Shown: positions 1-4,975 of the stretch, piece after piece
How the letters are laid out: each line of letters opens with the position of its first letter
Numbering within the stretch: the stretch's first letter is position 1
Made by a program: the position numbers and the translations under genes
The notes under the pieces: model-generated
What the model saw: the letters and a program-made list of their open reading frames with translations, nothing else
Database searches by the model: none
Told to the model about the DNA's origin: nothing
NCBI GenBank assembly: GCA_041481485.1
Contig: JBGPBY010000409.1
Coordinates: 1-6,761, forward strand
Source: JBGPBY01 sp041481485
Lineage (GTDB): Bacteria; Acidobacteriota; Terriglobia; 20CM-2-55-15
Length of the DNA: 6,761 bases
Direction of reading: 5' to 3'

Positions 1-261
1 CAGCTTCGCGATAACGCTTTGAGCAAAGCGCGTTTCGAATTTCGCTGGGAGGATCAGTTTAATCTCAGCCTGGATCCCACAACAGCGAAGGACTTTCACG
101 ACGAGACCCTGCCTGCCGATGGCGCAAAAAGCGCGCATTTCTGCAGTATGTGCGGCCCGCAGTTCTGCTCCATGAAGATTACTGAAGAAGTGAAGGAAGC
201 CATGGATCAGAAAAGCGGAGAGTTCCTCAAATCCGGCGCCGAGATTTACGTGAAGCAGTAG
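1..261 (+). CDS. thiC: Phosphomethylpyrimidine synthase ThiC, C-terminal fragment (5' end outside window)
   Basis: This is the last 86 codons of ThiC, which rearranges aminoimidazole ribotide into hydroxymethylpyrimidine phosphate in cytosolic thiamine biosynthesis. The reading frame is open from base 1 and ends in TAG at 259-261, so the gene enters from the left edge; a TTG at 19 is internal, not a start. The visible part has the family's conserved run RFEFRWEDQFNLSLDP, then FHDETLP, then the CX2CX4C motif FCSMCGPQFCSMKI. Its cysteine codons are at 142, 151 and 166. In ThiC these three cysteines bind the 4Fe-4S cluster that cleaves S-adenosylmethionine. The motif is intact, so the gene is probably functional. 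Any TPP riboswitch would lie upstream, outside the window. The gene product supplies the cofactor precursor used by the E1 enzyme encoded further right, but the two are not linked transcriptionally. Confidence 0.97.
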   Translation, partial: QLRDNALSKARFEFRWEDQFNLSLDPTTAKDFHDETLPADGAKSAHFCSMCGPQFCSMKITEEVKEAMDQKSGEFLKSGAEIYVKQ

Positions 262-280
262 ACGAGAATCTCTTGATCTG

Positions 281-296
281 CCGCGCCTCCGGCGCT
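281..296 (+). repeat. Small GC hairpin repeat, copy 1
   Basis: CCGCGCCTCCGGCGCT forms the hairpin GCGCC-TCC-GGCGC. An identical 16-bp direct copy lies at 351-366. A run of five Ts at 305-309 follows 10 bases after this stem, so weak terminator activity for thiC is possible but not convincing. Confidence 0.7.
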
Positions 297-317
297 CTAG
301 AGGGTTTTTGATTCTAC

Positions 318-342
318 TTCCACCGGCTTACGCCGGTGGCTA
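318..342 (+). repeat. Left 25-bp arm, containing a perfect 8-bp-stem hairpin
   Basis: CCACCGGC (320-327) pairs with GCCGGTGG (332-339) around the loop TTAC. The full 318-342 segment recurs exactly inverted at 433-457. No T-run follows the stem, so it is not a classical intrinsic terminator. Confidence 0.85.
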
Positions 343-350
343 GCGAACTT

Positions 351-366
351 CCGCGCCTCCGGCGCT
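351..366 (+). repeat. Small GC hairpin repeat, copy 2
   Basis: Exact second copy of the 16-bp unit at 281-296 (stem 353-357/361-365, loop TCC). It is flanked by GAACT (345-349) and AGTTC (371-375), which extend the dyad outwards. Confidence 0.7.
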
Positions 367-408
367 GGGGAGTTCTTTGGAATGGCCCGAAGCTTCGATA
401 TGTTCCGA

Positions 409-425
409 GCCGCGTAGCGGCGGCA
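409..425 (+). repeat. GCCGCGTAGCGGC hairpin repeat, copy 1
   Basis: The stem GCCGC (409-413) pairs with GCGGC (417-421) around the loop GTA and is followed by GGCA. A copy with one mismatch over 17 bp lies at 480-496. The 13-bp core also recurs at 6737-6749 with one change in the loop. Confidence 0.7.
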
Positions 426-432
426 GGCCCGT

Positions 433-457
433 TAGCCACCGGCGTAAGCCGGTGGAA
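433..457 (-). repeat. Right 25-bp arm, exact inverted copy of 318-342
   Basis: CCACCGGC (436-443) pairs with GCCGGTGG (448-455) around the loop GTAA. The arm is identical to the reverse complement of 318-342, while neighbouring sequence has diverged. This suggests selection, gene conversion or recent duplication of this sub-unit. Confidence 0.85.
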
Positions 458-479
458 CGACAACCCTAAAGTCTCTTCA

Positions 480-496
480 GCCGCGTAGCGGTGGCA
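480..496 (+). repeat. GCCGCGTAGCGG hairpin repeat, copy 2
   Basis: Differs from 409-425 by a single C-to-T change, which turns one stem pair into a G-T wobble. It ends two bases before the DUF1992 stop codon at 499-501. Confidence 0.65.
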
Positions 497-498
497 GA

Positions 499-816
499 TC
501 AGGAAACTCCGCGACTCCGGGAATTCTCCCCCAGCGAAACCAACTTGTAATTCAATTCCCTCTGAAGACGGACTCTGGAATCTTCGTCCTTCGCCGACTC
601 CATCAACTGCCGCAGATTGTAGATTTCCTTCCGCAGTTCCAATACGGGTGGCAGACAGTTCGCGTTCCGAAGCAACTTGTGGCACATGCGCAAATCCTCC
701 GGCGTGTTCTCGTCCTGAAACTCGAACGGCCGGCCCTTCCCCGGAACATTGTCGAAGAACCCTTCTTCCTGTGCCTGGCGAATGCGATTCTCCGCGATCT
801 GTTCGAAGATATCCAT
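499..816 (-). CDS. DUF1992 / DnaJ-homologue-C28-like small conserved protein
   Basis: A 105-residue protein of the DUF1992 family (the conserved domain of DNAJC28; bacterial members are often called YhdN-like). Biochemical function is unknown and no J-domain is present. Diagnostic residues are the N-terminal helix MDIFEQIAENRIRQAQ, the signature GFFDNVPGKGRPFEF (19-33), and LRMCHKLLRNANCLPP (42-57), followed by a charged helical C-terminal half. ATG at 816 is chosen because homologues begin close to this motif; a GGCGG lies only 3 bases upstream, so the ribosome site is poor. An in-frame ATG at 834 adds six residues (MARWRT) and has no better site. The last residues (about SRSRGVS) and the TGA fall at or beside the tip of the 274-501 repeat, so the native C-terminus may have been altered. 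It is divergent from the M28 gene and convergent with thiC. Confidence 0.85.
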   Translation of the reverse strand: MDIFEQIAENRIRQAQEEGFFDNVPGKGRPFEFQDENTPEDLRMCHKLLRNANCLPPVLELRKEIYNLRQLMESAKDEDSRVRLQRELNYKLVSLGENSRSRGVS

Positions 817-900
817 CGTCCGCCATCTTGCCATGCGCTGCCGGGAGCGGCAACTCGAATCGAGACGGCGACAGGTTGCGAATCTGATACGATTCCTCTC
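817..900. promoter_or_regulatory. Divergent intergenic region between the DUF1992 and M28 peptidase genes
   Basis: These 84 bp must carry start signals for both divergent genes unless promoters lie inside coding DNA. A short dyad GAATC (880-884) / GATTC (891-895) brackets TGATAC just before the peptidase ATG; the part reading TACGAT resembles a -10 element. A second small palindrome, CTCGAATCGAG, is at 854-864. No convincing -35/-10 pair with 16-18 bp spacing is visible on either strand. Confidence 0.35.
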
Positions 901-1821
901 ATGTTCCTGAATTCCTGCCGGGTCGCATTGCTGTTGGTGTTGCTGGCTCCACAGACATCGCCGCGTGTCGACAAGGATCAACTGCTGACGGATCTCAAGG
1001 TTCTGTCATCGGACAAAATGCAGGGCCGGCAAGTCGACACCCCTGGTTCCGAACTGGCGCGCAGCTTTATTGTGGAGAGATTTCGCGAGTCGGGAATTGA
1101 ACCGTTTGGAGAATCCTATCTTGCGCCTTTCACTTTTCTCTCCGGACGTGGCGGAAATCGTGCCGATCGCCATGGAGTCAATGTCATCGGCCGCATTACC
1201 GGGACGGCAAGGCCGGATCGCTACATCGTGATCAGCGCGCACTACGATCACCTGGGCGTTCGAAATGGACAAACATTCTATGGCGCTGACGATAACGCAT
1301 CCGGCACGGCGGCGCTTTTTGCGATCGGAAAGTACTTTTCCAGTCACCGGCCCGAAACTTCGCTGATCTTTGCAGCCTTCGACGCCGAAGAGACCGGCCT
1401 GCAGGGTTCGCAGTCGTTTTTGAAACAGCCGCCCGTCGATCTGCATGCAATTGCGCTCAACATTAACATCGACATGATTGCACGAGACCATACGCTCTAC
1501 GTGGTGGGGACGTACCTTCAACCGTTTCTGAAACCCACTGTCGAGCGAATTATCGGAAAGGCATCCGTGAAGACCGTTATCGGGCATGACGACCCCGCGC
1601 AAAAGAATGTTGAGGATTGGACGCGAGATTCCGATCACTATTCCTTCATTCAGGCAAAAATACCTGCGCTGTATTTCGGCGTGGAGGATTTTTCGCAACA
1701 CCACAAAGCGACGGATGCGTTCGAGACCATCGACAGGGATTTCTACGTGAATTCCGTGGATACCATGGTTCAGGCGGTAATGGAATTCGAGGCGGATATC
1801 GACAGGCTTCCCGTGCGTTAG
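901..1821 (+). CDS. Secreted M28-family zinc metallopeptidase (aminopeptidase-like)
   Basis: A 306-residue member of peptidase family M28, di-zinc exopeptidases that usually release N-terminal amino acids. Residues 1-20 (MFLNSCRVALLLVLLAPQTS) form a short signal peptide, so it is probably exported; C6 is not in a lipobox. Expected metal and catalytic residues are all present: H114 in SAHYDHLG, bridging D130 in GADDNASG, catalytic E163 and ligand E164 in DAEETGLQGS, D191 in NIDMI, and H268 in SQHHKATD. Residue roles are assigned by family comparison. The ATG at 901 is preferred because it begins the signal peptide. An in-frame ATG at 679 would add 74 non-homologous residues running antisense through the DUF1992 gene. 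No Shine-Dalgarno precedes 901 (GATTCCTCTC), so translation may be leaderless. The stop overlaps the convergent cysE stop by 4 bp. Substrate cannot be inferred. Confidence 0.92.
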   Translation: MFLNSCRVALLLVLLAPQTSPRVDKDQLLTDLKVLSSDKMQGRQVDTPGSELARSFIVERFRESGIEPFGESYLAPFTFLSGRGGNRADRHGVNVIGRITGTARPDRYIVISAHYDHLGVRNGQTFYGADDNASGTAALFAIGKYFSSHRPETSLIFAAFDAEETGLQGSQSFLKQPPVDLHAIALNINIDMIARDHTLYVVGTYLQPFLKPTVERIIGKASVKTVIGHDDPAQKNVEDWTRDSDHYSFIQAKIPALYFGVEDFSQHHKATDAFETIDRDFYVNSVDTMVQAVMEFEADIDRLPVR

Positions 1822-2711
1822 GTGTCGTTGCGATATTTCGTATTTGGCGGCACCGACCGGGTCAGCCACACGTTGCCGCCGATAATCGAACCTTTGCCAA
1901 TGACGGTATTGCCGCCAAGAATTGTCGCACCGGCATAGATCACGACATCGTCTTCAATGGTCGGGTGGCGCTTCTTTCCGCGAATGAGGCGGCCTTCTTC
2001 ATCCATGGCAAAGCTCAACGCACCCAGAGTCACGCCCTGATAAATCTTCACATGGTTTCCGATCACGGTGGTTTCGCCGATCACGACACCGGTGCCGTGA
2101 TCGATAAAGAACCCCTCCCCGATCGTCGCCCCCGGATGAATATCAATACCCGTAATGGAGTGAGCGTGCTCCGTCATGATTCTCGGCAGCAGCGGAATGC
2201 CCTGAATATGCAGCTCGTGCGCGATCCGAAAGATGCTGATCGCCACAACGCCCGGATACGCAAAGATCACCTCATCGATACTCTTCGCCGCGGGATCACC
2301 GTCATACGCCGCTTGAACATCCTTCGAGAGCCGCTCGCGCAGCGCTGGAAGTTTTTGCACGAGCTTCAGCGATTCCTCGTCGGCAATATTCTGGCAATGG
2401 GCGCACACCGTATTCGTTTCCCGGCATTCCGGCCTCACGCTGCGATAAATCTCCATGGCGAGGCGCTCATAAATGGAAATCATCAGATCGCTGATGTGAA
2501 TTTCGATGTGCGAGGTTTCGACGTACTTACGGCCGAAGTAGCCGGGATAGAGCACCTCCAGAAAATCATCGAGCAGCTGAATGTTCAGCTCTTTATCCGG
2601 AAGAGGCGTCGGTGCGAGATGTTCGAGCCGCGGTTGAATCTTGCCGAAAGAAGTAAGAATTTGCCGGGTGACGGCGGAAACCGCCGCCCGGTTATCAGGG
2701 CGTTCCTTCAC
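1818..2711 (-). CDS. cysE: Serine O-acetyltransferase (EpsC type)
   Basis: A 297-residue enzyme that transfers acetyl from acetyl-CoA to L-serine, giving O-acetylserine for cysteine synthesis. Residues 1-180 are the helical N-terminal domain, including YDGDPAAKSIDEVIFAYPG. Residues 185-290 form a left-handed beta-helix of hexapeptide repeats. Active-site residues by comparison with E. coli CysE are D190 (DIHPGA), H205 (FFIDHGTGVVIGET) and H249 (KRHP), with the same 15-residue D-to-H spacing. The long helical domain and IYQGVTLGALSF fit the EpsC subgroup. It ends in NDT, lacking the C-terminal isoleucine tail that E. coli CysE uses to bind CysK. C96, C103 and C106 are clustered in the N-terminal domain. 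Start is GTG at 2711 with no Shine-Dalgarno, 15 bp after the E2 stop and in the same frame, suggesting coupled translation. Last gene of the operon. Confidence 0.93.
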   Translation of the reverse strand: MKERPDNRAAVSAVTRQILTSFGKIQPRLEHLAPTPLPDKELNIQLLDDFLEVLYPGYFGRKYVETSHIEIHISDLMISIYERLAMEIYRSVRPECRETNTVCAHCQNIADEESLKLVQKLPALRERLSKDVQAAYDGDPAAKSIDEVIFAYPGVVAISIFRIAHELHIQGIPLLPRIMTEHAHSITGIDIHPGATIGEGFFIDHGTGVVIGETTVIGNHVKIYQGVTLGALSFAMDEEGRLIRGKKRHPTIEDDVVIYAGATILGGNTVIGKGSIIGGNVWLTRSVPPNTKYRNDT

Positions 2712-2726
2712 AAAGAAAGTCTGCGT

Positions 2727-3980
2727 TTAACCCTGCCAGGATTCCAGCTGTTTTTGAATTTCCGCCATAAACTGGTCGGCTACGGCACCATCGATAATGC
2801 GATGATCGAAGGACAACGACAACACAATCATGGGACGGATTGCAATCGCGTCATCGATCACGACGGCACGCTTTTTGATACCGCCCATGCCCATGATCGC
2901 CACCTGAGGCTGATTGATGATTGGAGTTCCGGACAGTGCGCCATAAATTCCGGGATTCGTGATGGTGAACGTGCCGTCTTTCACATCGTCAGGGCTCAGT
3001 TTTTTCGTGCGCGCGCGTTCGCCGAGATCGTTGATCGCGTGAGCCAGCCCGAGGAGATTCTTTTCCCCCGCATTTTTGATGACCGGCACGATCAGCCCGC
3101 CATCCAGACTGACGGCAACGCCAATGTTAATGTCGCGCTTATAAACGATGTTCTCTCCGTCCACCGACGAATTCACAACTGGAAACTTGCGAAGGGCTCG
3201 AACCGCTGCCTGAACGAAGAACGGTGTGATGGTGAGTTTGACGCCGGACTTTTCAAATTCCGCCTTGAGTTTTTCTCTGCCCTGAACGATTCGAGCGCAA
3301 TCGACTTCAAAAAACGTCGTGACATGCGCTGAAGTCCGCCGGCTCACGACCATGTGTTCGGCGATCGACTTGCGCATCGCGGTCATTGGCACGCGCTCGA
3401 CATCTCCTGAGAATGCGATGGGCGGTTGGGCTGCGGGAGCCGGTTTTTTCGTGCCGCCTTTTTCGACATAGGCGAGAATGTCGTCTTTCGTGATCCGGCC
3501 ATTGATGCCCGAGCCCTTGCCTGCGAGCGCGGTCAGATCAATGTCATGTTCCTTCGCAAGGCGGCGCACCAGAGGGGAGGTGGGAATACGCTCTGTCTCG
3601 TCGGCCTTGTCCGAAGTATCTATGGATTCCGCGGCTGTAGTGGGTGCTTCAGGCGTGGGAGTCTGTTGCGTTTGCGGTTTGGGCCCGGCGGAAGGCTGGG
3701 CGGCCTGAGCCTCCTGTGGTTTTGCAGCGGGCTTCGCTGTTCCGTCGCCGATTACCGCAACGACCGTGTTGATCTGAACCGTCTGACCTTCCTTGACGAG
3801 AACTTCCTGAAGGATGCCCGCGGCAGGAGATGGGATTTCGGAATCGACCTTGTCTGTCGAGATTTCAAACAGTGGCTCGTCACGTTGGACCTGGTCTCCC
3901 TGTTTCTTCAGCCACTTCGTGAGCGTGCCTTCAAAGATGCTTTCACCCATTTGAGGCATGATGACTTTGGTATCCGCCAT
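2727..3980 (-). CDS. Dihydrolipoamide acyltransferase, E2 of a 2-oxoacid dehydrogenase complex (Bkd-like)
   Basis: A 417-residue E2 core protein that accepts an acyl group on lipoyl-lysine and transfers it to CoA. Domains: one lipoyl domain (about 3-78) with lipoylated K44 in EISTDKVDSEIPSP; a flexible Ala/Pro/Gln-rich linker (82-118); a peripheral subunit-binding domain (132-172, TSPLVRRLAKEHDIDL) that docks E1 or E3; a second linker; and the catalytic domain (about 195-415). The catalytic domain ends in SLSFDHRIIDG, with H393 and D397 as the CoA-acyltransferase pair. A single lipoyl domain and the DKVD motif fit branched-chain or succinyl-type E2 better than multi-lipoyl pyruvate E2. The neighbouring two-subunit E1 excludes the usual one-chain SucA partner, so branched-chain 2-oxoacids are the best guess. 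ATG 3980 is supported by a GGAGA site. Starts 11 bp after E1-beta. Annotators may also call it acetyltransferase family. Confidence 0.93.
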   Translation of the reverse strand: MADTKVIMPQMGESIFEGTLTKWLKKQGDQVQRDEPLFEISTDKVDSEIPSPAAGILQEVLVKEGQTVQINTVVAVIGDGTAKPAAKPQEAQAAQPSAGPKPQTQQTPTPEAPTTAAESIDTSDKADETERIPTSPLVRRLAKEHDIDLTALAGKGSGINGRITKDDILAYVEKGGTKKPAPAAQPPIAFSGDVERVPMTAMRKSIAEHMVVSRRTSAHVTTFFEVDCARIVQGREKLKAEFEKSGVKLTITPFFVQAAVRALRKFPVVNSSVDGENIVYKRDINIGVAVSLDGGLIVPVIKNAGEKNLLGLAHAINDLGERARTKKLSPDDVKDGTFTITNPGIYGALSGTPIINQPQVAIMGMGGIKKRAVVIDDAIAIRPMIVLSLSFDHRIIDGAVADQFMAEIQKQLESWQG

Positions 3981-3984
3981 GATT

Positions 3985-3989
3985 TCTCC
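3985..3989 (-). promoter_or_regulatory. Ribosome binding site of the E2 gene
   Basis: GGAGA on the minus strand, four bases before the ATG at 3980. It is the only clear Shine-Dalgarno in this operon and lies in the 11-bp gap just after the E1-beta TGA (3994-3992), so E2 can be initiated independently and strongly. Confidence 0.7.
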
Positions 3990-3991
3990 GA

Positions 3992-4966
3992 TCAGTATGC
4001 GTGTAATTCCCTGGCAACGCGGACAACATCGGAAACTTTAGGAAGAAAGAATTCTTCCATTGGAGGACTGAAGGGAACGGGGGTGTCCGGAGCCGTAATT
4101 CGGCGAATCGGGCCGTCGAGATAATCGAATGCTTCTTCGGAAATAAGCGCCGCAAGCTCGCCTGCGAAGCCTCCGATACGCGTGTCTTCGTGAAGAAGGA
4201 TGACTTTGCTGGTGTGTTTCACGGTTTCCAGAACGGCTTCACGATCGAAGGGAAGCAGAGACCGCAGGTCGAGAACTTCCAGATCGATCCCTTCCTTTTC
4301 CAGTTCCTTCGCCGCATCGAGCGCGACATAAACCATTGCGCCGTAAGTAATCACCGACATATTTGAGCCGTGGCGGCGGAGCGCCGCCTTTCCAATCGGG
4401 ACAATATATTCTTCCGAAGGCAATTCTTCCTTTATCCGCCGGTATAGATATTTGTGCTCGAAGTAAATCACGGGATCGGGATCGCGCACTGCCGCTTTCA
4501 GCAGTCCTTTCGCATCGTAAGCAGTTGCCGGACAAACCACTTTCAATCCTGGTGTATGAACAAAATGCATTTCCGGGTTTTGCGAATGAAATGGACCGCC
4601 GTGGATACCGCCGCCGCTCGGCGCGCGGACGACAAGCGGGACGCCGGCATTCCACCGGTACCGGCATTTCGCTGCGAAATTCGTAATCTGATCAAAAGCG
4701 CATGAGATGAAATCGGCAAACTGCATTTCCGCAATAGGCCGCAGGCCCATCATCGCGGCGCCAATTGCGGCTCCGACAATGGCCGATTCCGAAATTGGTG
4801 TATCGATGACCCGGGTTTCGCCGAATCGTTCGAGCAGGCCGGCAGTAACTTTGAATGCACCGCCGTAGATCCCGACGTCTTCTCCAAACACGAAGACGTT
4901 GTCGTCCCGCTCCATTTCTTCGAAGATGCCCTGGCGGATTGCGTCGACGTAGGTGGTTAACGCCAT
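3992..4966 (-). CDS. 2-oxoacid dehydrogenase E1 component, beta subunit (Bkd-like)
   Basis: A 324-residue beta subunit of the alpha2-beta2 E1 enzyme, which decarboxylates a 2-oxoacid with thiamine diphosphate and reductively acylates the E2 lipoyl group. The pyrimidine-binding half (1-190) has GEDVGIYGGAFKVTAGL (28-44) and DTPISE with E60, the glutamate that activates the thiamine aminopyrimidine. It also has GGPFHSQNPE with the active-site histidine H127. The transketolase C-terminal half (about 198-315) includes ITYGAMV, LDLRSLLPFD (232-241) and LHEDTRIGGFAGE (258-270). The ending APDTPVPFSPPMEEFFLPK resembles branched-chain E1-beta more than pyruvate E1-beta, but substrate class is uncertain. 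Starts 9 bp after the E1-alpha stop with no obvious Shine-Dalgarno, implying coupling to E1-alpha translation and 1:1 output. Full length with all key residues. Confidence 0.94.
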   Translation of the reverse strand: MALTTYVDAIRQGIFEEMERDDNVFVFGEDVGIYGGAFKVTAGLLERFGETRVIDTPISESAIVGAAIGAAMMGLRPIAEMQFADFISCAFDQITNFAAKCRYRWNAGVPLVVRAPSGGGIHGGPFHSQNPEMHFVHTPGLKVVCPATAYDAKGLLKAAVRDPDPVIYFEHKYLYRRIKEELPSEEYIVPIGKAALRRHGSNMSVITYGAMVYVALDAAKELEKEGIDLEVLDLRSLLPFDREAVLETVKHTSKVILLHEDTRIGGFAGELAALISEEAFDYLDGPIRRITAPDTPVPFSPPMEEFFLPKVSDVVRVARELHAY

Positions 4967-4975
4967 GACAGTGTT

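Larger units (their letters stand above)
274..501. repeat. Composite nested inverted repeat (MITE/BIME-like) between thiC and the DUF1992 gene
   Basis: Several inverted pairs share one dyad centre at about 387.5. The outer tips TGATCTGCC (274-282) and GGCAGATCA (493-501) match over 9 bp. The arms at 318-342 and 433-457 are exact reverse complements over 25 bp. Small hairpins lie at mirrored places: 281-296 opposite 480-496, and 351-366 opposite 409-425. A 10-bp palindrome, CGAAGCTTCG (388-397), lies next to the centre. The sequence between the arms has drifted (roughly half the mirrored positions still pair), so the element looks old. No coding sequence is visible inside. The right tip runs into the DUF1992 gene and provides its TGA. 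It could be a non-autonomous mobile element, a REP/BIME cluster, or a bidirectional terminator for the two convergent genes. Confidence 0.75.

Noticed and set aside
305..309. T-run after the 283-295 hairpin as an intrinsic terminator for thiC
   Set aside because: The run of five Ts begins 10 bases after a 5-bp stem, too far for a standard Rho-independent terminator.
274..501. Possible CRISPR array or IS element in the thiC/DUF1992 gap
   Set aside because: Repeats are few, inverted and unevenly spaced with no uniform spacers, and no transposase frame is present.
679..900. N-terminal extension of the M28 peptidase from an ATG at 679
   Set aside because: The added 74 residues are antisense to the conserved DUF1992 gene and would bury the signal peptide that begins at 901.
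817..981. N-terminal extension of the DUF1992 protein from 981
   Set aside because: The extra 55 residues are antisense to the peptidase signal-peptide region and unlike the family, whose domain starts at MDIFEQIAE.
1006..1869. A 287-codon open frame on the minus strand, antisense to the M28 peptidase
   Set aside because: It mirrors the peptidase codons, shows no recognisable family, and overlaps the cysE 3' end in another frame.
1617..3332. A 571-codon open frame on the plus strand, antisense to cysE and the E2 gene
   Set aside because: It starts inside the peptidase gene and runs opposite two clearly conserved genes. Its translation shows no domain and is rich in His/Arg/Asn/Asp, as expected for the complement of GC-rich coding DNA.
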